This document shows, piece by piece, positions 47,901-57,752 of a stretch of 64,000 nucleotides of DNA (position 1 is its first letter; each line of letters begins with the position of its first letter). A program made the translations under genes and the position numbers. The notes beneath the pieces were generated by a model that made no database searches, had not been told where the DNA came from, and saw only the letters and a list, made by a program, of their open reading frames with translations. Source of the DNA: a sulfur-oxidizing endosymbiont of Gigantopelta aegis. GTDB taxonomy: Bacteria; Pseudomonadota; Gammaproteobacteria; GRL18. The stretch covers positions 2,777,157 through 2,841,156 of the forward strand of contig NZ_JAEHGE010000001.1 in assembly GCF_016097415.1 (NCBI RefSeq), read 5' to 3'.

Positions 47901-48003
47901 TCTTCTCACTGCGTATCCAGGTAAATGATTCGTGGCAGGCTTGGACTGGTAAATTATTATCTTGATATGATTCAGAGCTTTGAACTTCAGTGGCAACGGT
48001 CAT
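44992..48003 (-). CDS. M16C insulinase-type metallopeptidase (presequence-protease-like)
   Basis: 1003 residues. Inverted zinc motif HILEH (in GVAHILEHTALCGSKKYPVR) with the third ligand Glu about 77 residues on (VVFNEMKGAMSS), and a second inactive-type half with RGGAYGSGASQ, the Arg/Tyr substrate-binding pair of this family. Length and the internal coiled linker match the single-chain presequence protease/Cym1 subfamily (M16C). Degrades short peptides; bacterial members are probably cytosolic. Divergent from sucA with a 209-bp intergenic gap. No signal peptide. Confidence 0.92.
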   Translation of the reverse strand: MTVATEVQSSESYQDNNLPVQACHESFTWIRSEKIDSLDIVVNHYEHKNTGAMHYHIDADNDENVFLVALRTIPTDSTGVAHILEHTALCGSKKYPVRDPFFMMIRRSLNTFMNAFTSSDWTAYPFASQNLKDFNNLLDVYLDAVFFSRLDKLDFAQEGHRLEFEKADDINSDLQFKGVVFNEMKGAMSSTVSALWQSVSKHLFPTVTYHFNSGGEPTDIPDLSYDELKEFYRVHYHPSNAVFMTFGDIPAAVHQAKFENQVLNQFERLDKVISVKNEKRYFSQLNIEESYPLDAEEDQSNKTHLVMGWLLGQSINLEQQLEAQFLASLLLENSASPLMQALETTELGNSPSPLCGLEDSNKEMSFICGLEGSAPEHAQAFEQLVIRVLEEVAEKGIAEEQIEAVLHQLEMSQREIGGDHYPFGLQIILSSLSTAMHRGDVISHMNLDKALESLREKAKEPDYVKQLVRSQLLNNAHRVRVIYKPDTKLDQRRTEAEKQRLADIKASLNDAEKQLIVTQAAQLEQRQNELESNIEEILPKVTIDDVPEDFKIPQNLEDFYPLGYSKLKVSHFNQGTNGLVYQQLILDMPELTAEEQQYLPLFNYCFGELGCGDKDYLQMQVLQAQISGGIHASGSLRGKADDEQIVQGFYSVSGKSLLRNHAAMTALLKESFEAMRFDETDRIKELIAQIRTRKENSITGSGHSLAMQAASSGMNPVAQLTHKTRGLASIAFIKALDNSIQSDDKALKELCQILQTIHTKLKSAPAQFLLICEEEAYQSCCDDILQQWSNTELKTIAPESSHYLNFDAIKEYVKQAWLTSTQVNFCATSYATVPVGHKDAAALTVLGGFLRNGYLHRAIREQGGAYGSGASQDSAGACFKFFSYRDPRLTDTFKDFTQSLQWLIDTEHEYQALEEAILGVISSVDKPGSPAGDAKQTFHNNLYGRDAEQRKKFRQQILAVTIDDLVRVTKTYLIDQAFSMAVVSNHEHEKECLELDLEIINLA

Positions 48004-48212
48004 TCCAGACTGTACTCCAGATTATTTTATTAAGTAAAATTTAGATATGGTATCAGATATGGATAATTTCAAGCAAAGATAAGGGGTGGCACGAAAATTG
48101 GTGCTTTAAAAGTCATATCGAACCAAAAAACTGAGTTTTTTAATAAAAAATCATGTTAAATAGACGTTTTACATCTATTATTAACTGAATACAGAAAAAC
48201 GTTGGTATTTCC

Positions 48213-50298
48213 ATGTCTGATTCCGATAATATGCAGAATAAACAAGCAAGTTCATGGTTGGATGGTGATAATGCAGTCTGGCTTGAATACATGTATGAAG
48301 CTTATATTAATAATCCTGAAGCCATTGATCAACAATGGCGGAATCACTTTGATACCCTTTCACTACAAGCGAACAAGACAGGCAATACAGTCAAAGAAAC
48401 AGCACACTCAACTATTCGAGAACAATTTAGAAAACAAGCTAGTCGAGCGACTATAAGCGGTAACACGATAACTAACAATAGTTGCCCTGACATCAGCAGT
48501 GAACGTAAACAGGTTAAGGTCCTGCAACTTATTAATGCTTATCGTATTCTGGGTCATTACAAGGCCAATCTTAATCCCCTGTATGCGACCAATGAGACTA
48601 ATATTCCAGAACTGACACTCAGTTATCATCAATTAAGTGAAGCTGATTTAAGTCGTGAGTTTGATACCGGTTCATTAAATACCGATGAACGTGCCAGTCT
48701 GGCAAAAATATTACTCATTGTTCAGCAATCCTATTGCCATACGATTGGTTCTGAATATATGCACATCAGTGACACCAATGAAAAACGTTGGTTACAACAG
48801 AAGCTAGAAAGTGTCACTAATTTACCGGATTTACATTTCAAAGCCAGGCAGCGCATTTTACGTCGTTTAACTGCGGCTGAAGGTCTTGAAAAATATCTGC
48901 ACACACGTTATGTCGGGCAAAAACGTTTTTCACTTGAAGGCGCTGAGTCCCTGATTCCGTTATTAGATGAACTAGTGCAAAAATCAGCCAGTTATAACAT
49001 CAAAGAAACCGTAATTGGTATGGCACACCGGGGTCGTTTAAATGTCTTGATCAACATACTGGGTAAAACTGCTAGTGAATTATTTGATGAATTTGAAGGC
49101 AAAAAAGATACCGGGGATTACATGGGGGATGTGAAATACCACATGGGATTTTCCTCAGATATTACCACCACCCATTCTGCCATGCATTTGACTCTGGCAT
49201 TTAATCCTTCTCACTTAGAAATTGTTGCTCCCGTTGTTGAAGGTTCTGTACGTGCTCGGCAGGATCGCCGCTTTGATAAAACCGGCGATCAAATTATTCC
49301 CATACAAATTCATGGTGATGCTGCATTTTCCGGTCAGGGTGTAGTGATGGAAACCTTTCAAATGTCGCAGGCTCGTGGCTATTCCACCAAGGGTACGATC
49401 CATATTGTCATCAACAATCAAATTGGCTTTACGACCAGTAATGTCATGGATGTGCGCTCAACTCAATATTGTACTGAAGTGTCAAAAATGGTTAATGCGC
49501 CAATTTTTCATGTCAATGGTGATGATCCAGAAGCGGTGGTATTTGTAGCGCAGATGGCTCTGGATTATCGCATGAAGTTCAAAAAAGATGTGGTCATTGA
49601 TATGATTTGCTATCGCCGTCATGGCCATAATGAAGCGGATGAGCCATCAGCAACACAGCCCATGATGTATAAACTGATCAAAGCATTACCCACCACTCGG
49701 GAAATTTATGTAAAAAAAATGCAACAAGCACAAATTTTTACTGCTGAGGAAGCCGAACAACTGAAAGAGGAATACCGAAATAAAGTTGAAGCCGGTTTAT
49801 GTGTCGCCCCCAATATCAGTAGCCAAAGTGATGATTCTATTATTTTTCATTGGTCAAAATATACGGGCAATGCATTGGGTCAGGCAGTGAAAAGCTCGAT
49901 TACAGTTGAGACCATCAAATTGCTTATGGATCAACTTGAAGTGCTTCCTAAAGGTTTTGAGCGCCATCCACGTGTGGAAAAAATTATTGTAGATCGGCAT
50001 AAAATGACTGCTGGTGCATTGCCTCTGGACTGGGGTTATGCAGAAACGCTTGCCTATGCCAGCCTGGTGAATGATGGTTATAATGTACGCTTGTCGGGTC
50101 AGGATAGTGGTCGTGGCACATTTTTTCATCGCCACGTGGTTTGGCACAATCAATTAAAAAAACAAGCTTGGGTACCGCTCAAGCATTTAAAAGATGGGCA
50201 ATTAAAAGACGATGACCAAGCTCAGATAGGTGATTTTCTAGTCATTGATTCATTATTATCAGAAGAAGCCGTATTAGCCTTTGAATATGGTTATAACT
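48213..50298 (+). pseudogene. sucA: 2-oxoglutarate dehydrogenase E1, truncated by IS3
   Basis: E1 (ThDP-dependent) component that decarboxylates 2-oxoglutarate in the TCA cycle. The first 695 of about 930 codons are intact: WLDGDNAVWLEYMYEAYINN at the start, GMAHRGRLNVLINILGK, HGDAAFSGQGVVMETFQMS, YRRHGHNEADEPSATQP, and the start of the pyrimidine-binding half (DSGRGTFFHRH), ending EEAVLAFEYGYN. There IS3 copy 7 begins, so the last ~235 residues are absent, which should inactivate the enzyme. sucB, which normally follows, is not present anywhere in the window, and lpd lies further on with its N-terminus lost. Confidence 0.93.
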
Positions 50299-50315
50299 AA
50301 AAAGTGTGACCTAAA

Positions 50316-50616
50316 ATGAATGATCAAACAAAAAAACCGAATAAAAGCTATACATCAGAATTTAAAGAATCAGCTGTCAAATTAGCTAATGAGACGGATC
50401 AACCCGTTTCTCAGACTGCCAGGGAGCTAGGTGTTAATGTAAATACTCTACATACCTGGATCAGTAAATATTCCAAACCGGTGAAGACGGTAGCCAATAG
50501 AAGTGATGAACACATTTATGATGAAGTAAAACGTCTGAAAAAGAATTGGCAAAAGTGATTCAGGAGCGTGATTTATTAAAAAGGCCACAGCGTACTTTGC
50601 AAGGGAAACTTTGTGA
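50316..50616 (+). pseudogene. IS3 copy 7 transposase orfA, frame-broken near the end
   Basis: MNDQTKKPNKSYTSEFKESA and helix-turn-helix as in other copies. One A missing at ~50540 (GAAAAAG instead of GAAAAAAG) ends the frame at 50558 (KKNWQK). In the family frame it would run to 50616, overlapping orfB. Confidence 0.85.
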
Positions 50617-51475
50617 AGTACGCATGGATAACTGATCAGGCTAAAGATTACCCGGTAACGATTCTGTGCCGTTTTATGGATGTTTCCCGTAGTTGCTATT
50701 ATGATTGGGTTAGCTCTCCTAAAACGGATAGAGAGAAAGAAAATGAAGCGCTTACTGAGCAGCTAAAAAACTGTTTGAAGACAGTCGCAAGACTTATGGA
50801 ACCCGTCGTCTTAAAAGAAAACTGGCTGAAAAAGGCGTTCATATAAGCCGCCGGAGAATTGGTCGATTAATGAAAAAAGCCGGTTTGTTTTGTAAAACGA
50901 AGAGACGCTTTAAAGCGACGACTAATTCCAAGCATAATAAGCGTATATCTCCAAATTTACTGGAAAGAGAGTTTACTGTCTCTCAACCTGATCGCTACTA
51001 TGTGGGTGATATTACCTATATTGCCACCAAGGAAGGCTGGTTATATTTAGCGGTTGTCATTGACTTATTCTCTAGGCAAATTGTTGGCTGGTCGATGGAT
51101 GAGCGAATGAAAGCCAAGCTAGTCAATGATGCTTTACTGATGGCCATATGGAAGCGTAAACCAATGGATGGATTGCTTTGGCATACTGACCGAGGTAGCC
51201 AATATGCCTCTGATAGTCATAGAAAAATATTGTCGGATCATAACATAATTCAGTCTATGAGCCGCAAAGGAAATTGCTGGGACAATGCTGTATCAGAGAG
51301 CTTCTTTCATAGTTTGAAAACTGAATTGACGCACCATTGTCGATTCAAAACCAGAGTAGAAGCAAAGCAGGCAATATTTGAATATATTGAGGTATTTTAT
51401 AATCGGGAGCGACTTCATTCGGCTAATGATTATTTGTCACCAGTCGATTATGAAATACAGCAGGAAATAGCTTAA
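50613..51475 (+). pseudogene. IS3 copy 7 transposase orfB, -1 break at A-AAA-AAC
   Basis: GTG start ([14 protein letters not shown]), with the common A-AAA-AAC frame break near 50770. The catalytic part from 50870 is intact to the stop (QQEIA) at 51475. Same sequence as copy 3. Confidence 0.85.
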
Positions 51476-51770
51476 ATCGATTGATTGAAGAGGGTAAAAG
51501 GCGACATAAATGCCGCCCATTACCGTTGACGGCCATCGGCTCCTCAGCCTGTGCCGTGAAGATATTGTAACAGGATCATTACCGTTGTGAAAATACCTTG
51601 GGTGAATGGAACGGCTCTATCGTTCCAGAGGGCAAAGCCCTTTCTCTTCATCTGTTTAAAGTTAACATGAGAAACTAAAATGATAGGAAATACAAAATGA
51701 CAAAAATCACTTGAAACAGCCAAAAAAAAAAAATATTTAGAAAACTGTCCGGAAAAGTGTTGACACATCA

Positions 51771-52713
51771 TAGTACTTATATCCATGTTGATGATACGGG
51801 TAGTCGTCATGATGGAAAGAATGGTTATTGTACTCACGTTGGCAATGAAACCTTTGCCTGGTTTTCAAGTACTCGATATAAGAGCCGGATTAATTTTCTA
51901 CAATTGTTACGAGGTGCTGCTGTTGATTATACGCTCAACGATGCAGCACTTGATTATATGAGAGCAGAAAAATTACCTCACAAGCCATTGAGCGTTATTG
52001 AACAAAGTCATCAGACTTGCTTTGATAATGAAGAAGCCTGGAAATACTATCTGCAGAACAATAGTATCATAACACAACGGCATGTTCGCATTGCCACAGA
52101 AGGCGCTTTACTGGGGGCATTAATTAACAGTGGCTTTCCAAGTGATTTGGTGATTGTGAGTGATGATGCAGGACAATTTGATATTTTGTTGCACGCATTA
52201 TGTTGGATACATGCAGACAGAGTGTTTCAGCGGATACTACCACTCAATGAGCGACATGATAAAGAACTGAACTGGGTACATACTCAGATTTGGGAACTAT
52301 TTTATGATCTCAAACAATATAAACTTGAGCCAGATGATCCGTTGAAGTCAGCGATTGCTGAACATTTTGATGAATTGTGCCGGACTAAAACAAGCTTTGA
52401 AACGTTGAATCAGGCACTGAAACGATTGGCAAGAAATAAAACAGAATTACTGCTGGTATTGGAACGGCCTGATATTCCTCTTCATAATAATTTGAGTGAA
52501 AATGATATTCGAGAATATGTTATTAAGCGTAAAATTAGTGGTAGTACACGCTCAAAGGATGGGCAACTTTGCAGAGATACCTTTGTCAGTTTAAAGAAAA
52601 CTTGTTTGAAACAAGGAATTTCATTCTGGGATTTTATTAATGACCGGATCAGCAAGAGAAATTTGATCCCATATCTGCCTGAGTTGCTGAAAGGTAAAGT
52701 TTGTGCTGTTTAA
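51771..52713 (+). pseudogene. IS66-like transposase, C-terminal two thirds
   Basis: In frame from YIHVDDTGSRHDGKNGYCTH (first catalytic Asp) through VIVSDDAGQFDILLHALCWI (second Asp) to LHNNLSENDIREYVIKRKIS (catalytic Glu), ending FDFINDRI...KGKVCAV. Both the N-terminal DNA-binding part and the upstream IS end are missing. Belongs to the IS66-like group but is not the same element as the IS66 fragment at 34469. It sits between IS3 copy 7 and the lpd remnant, and probably took part in the deletion. Confidence 0.85.
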
Positions 52714-52746
52714 ATGCACAGACTTATTGAGAAGTTACTCGTTAAT

Positions 52747-53928
52747 ACCCTAACCTTCGGTATTGAATCATTATTTAAGTCCAACAAAATTGACTGGATT
52801 CAAGGTCAGGCCTTGATTGAATCATTTGAAATACAAAACAAAACGACTGATGACTCAACACAATACGATAAACAAATTAAAGTGCTTCTGCATAATAAGA
52901 AGGAGCAACGATTTAAGACGAAACATATTATTATCGCGACGGGATCGTCACCAGTTAATTTGTCGATTGCCCCCATTGATGACGAATTCATAGTCGATTC
53001 TACGGGCGCCTTGGCATTTAACAAAGTGCCTAAAAAACTCGGCATTATTGGCTCTGGTGTTATTGGCTTGGAATTAGGCAGTGTCTGGAAACGCTTGGGC
53101 TCAGAAGTCACCATTTTTGAAGCACAGGATACTTTCCTAGCCTTTGCCGATCAATTTGTCGCCAAAGAAAGTCTCAAACTATTTCAAAACCAGGGTTTAA
53201 ATATCAACCTTAACACCCGTTTGCTGAATGCAAAGAAGATCAAAAAATCCGTACAGGTGAGTTATACGGATGCAGAAGGTGAGCATAGCGAGAAATTTGA
53301 TAAATTAATTATTGCAGTGGGGAGGAAACCCAATAGTGAAAATTTGTCCAATGACGAAATGGGTCTGGTCATCGACGAAGGCGGCTTCGTACATGTTAAT
53401 GAACATTGTCAAACTTCAATTCCTGGCGTTTATGCCATAGGTGATGTTGTCCGTGGTCCTATGTTGGCACATAAGGGTTCTGAAGAAGGTTCGATGGTTG
53501 CTGAATTAATTGCCGGTCGCTTCCGTGAAGTTAATTATGATCTAATCCCCTCGGTCATCTATACCCACCCTGAAGTTGCCTGGGTGGGTAAAACAGAACA
53601 AGCACTTAAAGCAGCTGGAATTGACTATAAAATTGGCACATTTCCTTTTGCTGCCAGTGGTCGTGCTCAGGCTTTAAACGAAACCCCAGGCATGGTTAAA
53701 ATCATCTCCGATGCACAAACTGACAGAATTTTAGGTGTGCATATATTAGGCTCTCAAGCTTCAGAATTAATTGCTCAGGCAGTCATTAGTATGGAGTTTG
53801 GAGCTAGCGCTGAAGATATCGCTTTAATGATGTTTGCCCACCCTACTTTTTCAGAAGCCTATCATGAGGCATCACTGGCCGTTTCTGGTCGGGCAATACA
53901 TATAAAACAGAGAAAAAGCAAAATTTAA
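52747..53928 (+). pseudogene. lpd: Dihydrolipoamide dehydrogenase, N-terminus lost
   Basis: The open frame covers residues ~90 to the end of E3: LTFGIESLFKSNKIDWIQG, then the NAD domain GIIGSGVIGLELGSVWKRLG, GVYAIGDVVRGPMLAHKG (FAD contact), and the interface with FAHPTFSEAYHEA (catalytic His-Glu pair). Missing are the N-terminal FAD-binding GxGxxG and the redox-active CxxxxC, so it cannot work as E3. The apparent ATG 52714 belongs to IS sequence. Together with truncated sucA it marks an IS-mediated collapse of sucA-sucB-lpd. Another lpd (e.g. with pyruvate dehydrogenase) may exist elsewhere. Confidence 0.92.
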
Positions 53929-54082
53929 TGAGTTTCCACGCCTGAATTTGATTAGTATATTAGGCTAATCTAAATATCATTAAAATGGCTTATTTTTTCC
54001 CCAATAGCCTCTTATTTCTGGTAGAATCCATGTCACTAATTTATCGTGTTTGATGCGCCTTATTAAGCAATTGCTTAAATAG

Positions 54083-54096
54083 TTGATAAATATCAA
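54083..54096. promoter_or_regulatory. Perfect FNR-type box upstream of sat
   Basis: TTGATAAATATCAA matches the FNR/Anr/CRP-FNR consensus TTGAT-N4-ATCAA at every fixed position. It is centred ~104 bp ahead of the sat ATG. A 16-bp palindrome TTAAGCAATTGCTTAA (54063-54078) lies just before it. Suggests oxygen-responsive control of sat. The rest of 53929-54193 has no gene. Confidence 0.65.
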
Positions 54097-54193
54097 TACT
54101 AATTATCAGTAAATGCGCTAGTCTTTCACGGTTAAAAAAATTTAGCCCGCATTGGATGAGCCGATGCGTTATTTGAAGATTTGGAGAAACTAT

Positions 54194-55384
54194 ATGATCA
54201 AACCTCATGGGTCGGATGAACTAAACCCGTTATTCGTTTATGATTCAGCTAAAAACGAAGCCTTACAAAAGGAAGCAGAAGGTCTTGCTTCTATCGTTGT
54301 TAGCTCTGCCACAGCAGCAAATGCGGTTATGTTAGGCGCTGGTTATTTTAACCCGCTAACAGGTTATATGAACAAGGCTGATGCCTTATCAGTTGCGACT
54401 GATATGAAAACCACTTCAGGTCTTTTCTGGCCAACACCAGTATTAAACCTACTTCAAGATGCTGGCAATATTAAAGCCGGTGATCGTATTGCACTTAAAG
54501 ATCCCAATGTTGATGGCAACCCTATTCTGGCAATAATGGATGTTGAAGCTGTTGAAGAATTCAGTGATGACGATATCGCTTTGATTTCTGAAAAAGTCTA
54601 TGCCCCTAGCCCTGATGAAGCACACCCGGGTGTTGATGCCTTTGTTGCACAAGGTAAAGTCTGTCTTTCAGGTTCTATCCAGGTATTAAACTTCTCTTAC
54701 TTTATCACTGAATTTCCTGATACTTTCCGTACTGCCGTTGAAATTCGTAATGAAATTGCTGAACGCGGCTGGAACAAAATTGTTGCATTCCAAACACGCA
54801 ACCCAATGCACCTGGCACACGAAGAACTTTGTCACATGGCAATGGATCGTTTAGAGTGTGATGGCTTAGTCATTCACATGTTATTGGGTAAACTTAAGCC
54901 CGGCGATATTCCTGCACCGGTACGTGATGCCGCTATTCGTAAGATGGTTGAATTGTACTTCCCTAAGAACAGTGCCATGGTAACCGGTTACGGTTTTGAT
55001 ATGTTGTATGCCGGTCCTCGTGAAGGCGTATTGCATGCTCTTTTCCGTCAAAACATGGGTGCTACCCACTTCATCATTGGTCGTGACCATGCTGGTGTTG
55101 GTGATCACTATGGTGCATTTGATGCACAAACTATCTTTGATAATGACGTCCCTGAAGGCGCATTAGAAATTGAGATTTTCAAAGCTGATCACACTGCTTA
55201 TTCTAAGAAATTAGATAAAGTTGTTATGATGTGTGAAGCACCTGATCATACTAAGGATGACTTTGTATTGTTATCAGGTACTAAGGTACGTGAAATGTTA
55301 GGTAATGGCATTGCGCCACCTAAAGAGTTCTCACGTCCTGAAGTCGCTCAAATCTTAATGGACTACTATGAAAGCATCAAGTAA
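54194..55384 (+). CDS. sat: ATP sulfurylase, dissimilatory single-subunit type
   Basis: 396 residues. Interconverts APS + PPi and ATP + sulfate. PUA-like N-terminal domain, then catalytic domain with QTRNPMHLAHEEL (substrate/Mg site), GRDHAGVGDHYG and the HxGH-like loop RNPMHLAHE; C-terminal SGTKVREMLGNGIAPPKEF. Homo-oligomeric Sat of sulfur bacteria; with Apr it makes ATP while oxidising sulfite in sulfur oxidisers (or the reverse in sulfate reducers). The start is ATG 54194, preceded by GGAG; an upstream ATG at 54152 adds 14 unlikely residues. No apr genes are in the window. A strong terminator follows. Confidence 0.95.
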   Translation: MIKPHGSDELNPLFVYDSAKNEALQKEAEGLASIVVSSATAANAVMLGAGYFNPLTGYMNKADALSVATDMKTTSGLFWPTPVLNLLQDAGNIKAGDRIALKDPNVDGNPILAIMDVEAVEEFSDDDIALISEKVYAPSPDEAHPGVDAFVAQGKVCLSGSIQVLNFSYFITEFPDTFRTAVEIRNEIAERGWNKIVAFQTRNPMHLAHEELCHMAMDRLECDGLVIHMLLGKLKPGDIPAPVRDAAIRKMVELYFPKNSAMVTGYGFDMLYAGPREGVLHALFRQNMGATHFIIGRDHAGVGDHYGAFDAQTIFDNDVPEGALEIEIFKADHTAYSKKLDKVVMMCEAPDHTKDDFVLLSGTKVREMLGNGIAPPKEFSRPEVAQILMDYYESIK

Positions 55385-55402
55385 TTGAGCGCTTCATAAG
55401 CA

Positions 55403-55448
55403 GCAAAAAAAAGGCCTAATCTAGCAATAGATTAGGCCTTTTTTTTGC
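55403..55448 (+). terminator. Rho-independent terminator after sat
   Basis: 18-bp perfect stem AAAAAAAAGGCCTAATCT / AGATTAGGCCTTTTTTTT with a six-base loop, 20 bases after the sat stop. A-run and T-run make it effective in both directions, also ending the FHA transcript from the other side. Confidence 0.93.
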
Positions 55449-55523
55449 TTTACTTAAACGTTACAAGCTATGATATTTTACAAGCTATGATCTAAAACCA
55501 TAGCAGCTCAATCCTAGCAGCCT

Positions 55524-56000
55524 CTAAAAACCAAAGAATGCTTTAAATTTCTGAAAGAAAGTTAAAGGCTTGCGACTCGTTCTACTGGTAGTACGCTGGG
55601 TCACTTTACTTTTTGATAACTCGTCTTGAAGTTGTTGTTGAAAATCAGCCGACATCATGACAGTAGCTTCACTCTGATCGTCTGAGCCTGCGGTACTAAA
55701 AATAGATTGATGGAAAAATATGATCTGATGTTTACCCATACCAATAATATCCCCATCATTTAAGTTCTGCTGGATAATCTTCTTATCATTGACAAAAGTA
55801 CCATTGGTACTTTTCATATCTTCCAGTATCACCCCATCGTCCGTGTCATGAATAGTGGCATGATGTGTACTGACTGCAAGATTATCTATCGCAATATCAT
55901 TCGCAGGGGTTCGACCAATTGTTATTCTTGCTTTATCCAGAACAAATTCCTGAACATCCTGCCCGTCAAATCGTAAAACCAGTCTCATTTTTTCTCCCAA
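55524..56000 (-). CDS. FHA-domain protein
   Basis: 158 residues. Forkhead-associated domain (~5-95) with the conserved GR (TIGRTPAND), S-x-x-H (VSTHHATIH) and NGT (STNGTFVNDKK) motifs that bind phosphothreonine. The C-terminal ~50 residues are polar with a basic tail (KVTQRTTSRTSRKPLTFFQK). Reads phospho-sites made by serine/threonine kinases; two such kinase genes lie directly upstream on the same strand. Confidence 0.92.
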   Translation of the reverse strand: MGEKMRLVLRFDGQDVQEFVLDKARITIGRTPANDIAIDNLAVSTHHATIHDTDDGVILEDMKSTNGTFVNDKKIIQQNLNDGDIIGMGKHQIIFFHQSIFSTAGSDDQSEATVMMSADFQQQLQDELSKSKVTQRTTSRTSRKPLTFFQKFKAFFGF

Positions 56001-56102
56001 GCAAATAATTTCTTAACAAATTCGTGTAAAAACACGTTTTATAAATATTTTTGTTAATAATAGACCATTATTTCGATATTTACCTTGATGAAGAACTATT
56101 TA

Positions 56103-57662
56103 TTACAAATTATTAAAAAAACTTTTCACTTTATTAAGTACCCGCTTTGGCTCATTTTGTAAATTAGCTTCTTTTTGCAGTTCAATCAGTCTTTCATTAT
56201 TGGTATCAATGCTCAAACCACGGCTAATATGTGCCTGTGCTTTTTGGTAATTGTATTTTTCCAATTCAGCTCTGGCTAATATTTCATAGCGATAAACCAC
56301 ATCGTTAATGCCTTTTTTAGCCAATTTGTTTTTCCTATCTAATTCCAACACTTTTTGAAAATAATAGAGGGCATTATCGTTCAACGGGGTGGTTAATTGG
56401 TATTTTTTTAATGAATTATTACCCTTGCTGAGTAATTTACTAATAGTGTGTTTCTTATTAAGGCGCTTTTGGTGTGCTAATTTTTTCTGTATTTCAAGCT
56501 CTTTTTTTATTCTGGACAATTCAAAATTTGTTTGTTCAAGTAAAGTTTTTTGCTCCAGATGCTGCTGCTCTACTGCTTGGACTCGTAATGCTTCAAGTTG
56601 TGCATCTAAATTGCTTTTTTCTTGTGCCTTGAGTTTATCAGAGTCATTTAATACCAAACCTGAGGTATCCTCGATAATATTTTTTTCAAAAAACTGTTGC
56701 CATAATAAATCCTTATAAAACCAAAAGCTGGTTAATAAGGCTAATAAAAAGAAAATAGGTAGAAATAATACTTTTCGTTGTGTCGCCTGCATATTTTTTT
56801 TGTTTTTTGCAATATATTCCACCACGACCTCAGTATCGATTAACTTGGTATCTGACGAGCGTGTAAGATCCGGATGATCTTTTAAGTATTGCGTAATAAA
56901 GCGGGTGACTAGTTTTGTATCTGAAAGACGATCATCAGGTGACTTGGCTAACAAACTATCTAACAATGGCTGAAGTTCTTTGTAGGGTGCAGGAAGTTCG
57001 GGAATCGGATCTTGAATACTATTAGCAATGGTTTCAATTTCAGTTTTTCCAGTATAGGGCTTCTCTCCCAATAACATTTCATACATCATGATACCGAGAC
57101 TATAAATATCCGTCCGATAATCAAATGGCTTACCTTGTATTAGTTCTGGTGAAGCATAGGTTGGACTGGCATAGAGTTCATCATTAGACAAATCCACTTC
57201 TTTCTTAGGCTCGACCCGATGAGAGATACCAAAGTCAGTCAGCAAGGGACAGCTACCCCGAAATAATATATTGCCCGGCTTGATATCACCATGAATAATA
57301 CCCTGCTTATGAATGACATGCAGCGCATCAGAAACTTTACTGATAATTTCAAGTACAGTATAGGTATCAAGACGTTTTAAAAGACGAGTTTCCAGATCAC
57401 CATCGGGGAGGAATTCCATGGCAAGAAAATTATTTTTGCCAATGCTGACAACATCATAAACAGTAATGATATTAGGATGTTTTAAAGAGGCAATGATCCG
57501 CCCTTCATCGATAAAGCGCTTTTTTATTGCCTCATCAAGTTTAGGGTTTAAAAACTTAAGAACCACCTGACGCTGTAATGAGGCTTGTTCTGCTAGGTAG
57601 ATGGCTGCCATGCCACCTTTTGCAAGAAGTTTTATTACATTGTATCCAGCAATCGACTTCAT
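56103..57662 (-). CDS. Transmembrane serine/threonine kinase with C-terminal coiled coil and TPR-like region
   Basis: 519 residues. Kinase domain (~5-265): glycine-loop LAKGGMAAIYLAE, Lys in VVLKFL, catalytic loop HGDIKPGNILF (HGD instead of HRD), DFGIS, PTYASPELIQG. Then one membrane helix (VLFLPIFFLLALLTSFWFY, ~300), a coiled coil (KAQEKSNLDAQLEALRVQAV) and a helical repeat region resembling TPR (LYYFQKVLELDRKNKLAKKG). Paired with the next kinase gene and with an FHA gene. Targets unknown. Confidence 0.9.
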   Translation of the reverse strand: MKSIAGYNVIKLLAKGGMAAIYLAEQASLQRQVVLKFLNPKLDEAIKKRFIDEGRIIASLKHPNIITVYDVVSIGKNNFLAMEFLPDGDLETRLLKRLDTYTVLEIISKVSDALHVIHKQGIIHGDIKPGNILFRGSCPLLTDFGISHRVEPKKEVDLSNDELYASPTYASPELIQGKPFDYRTDIYSLGIMMYEMLLGEKPYTGKTEIETIANSIQDPIPELPAPYKELQPLLDSLLAKSPDDRLSDTKLVTRFITQYLKDHPDLTRSSDTKLIDTEVVVEYIAKNKKNMQATQRKVLFLPIFFLLALLTSFWFYKDLLWQQFFEKNIIEDTSGLVLNDSDKLKAQEKSNLDAQLEALRVQAVEQQHLEQKTLLEQTNFELSRIKKELEIQKKLAHQKRLNKKHTISKLLSKGNNSLKKYQLTTPLNDNALYYFQKVLELDRKNKLAKKGINDVVYRYEILARAELEKYNYQKAQAHISRGLSIDTNNERLIELQKEANLQNEPKRVLNKVKSFFNNL

Positions 57663-57752
57663 ATAATATTGTAACTATTGTCCTAATAACCAAAAAAGGA
57701 TTTAGCCTAGGATAAGCCATAAATCATTATAGAAAAAACGATTTGCTCGCAA

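Larger units (their letters stand above)
50299..51770 (+). mobile_element. IS3-family element, copy 7, at the sucA break
   Basis: Plus orientation. The sucA side lacks the outer ~50 bases of the right inverted repeat (begins near AAAAAGTGTGACC, the same place where copy 1 stops). The far end has the complete left repeat ...GTGTTGACACATCA at 51770. No target duplication is seen; different genes lie on the two sides, as expected after a deletion. Confidence 0.92.

Noticed and set aside
48213-53928. Treating the sucA-lpd junction purely as an assembly error
   Set aside because: Both flanks belong to the same operon and are in the expected order and direction, which a random misjoin would rarely give; read mapping is still needed.
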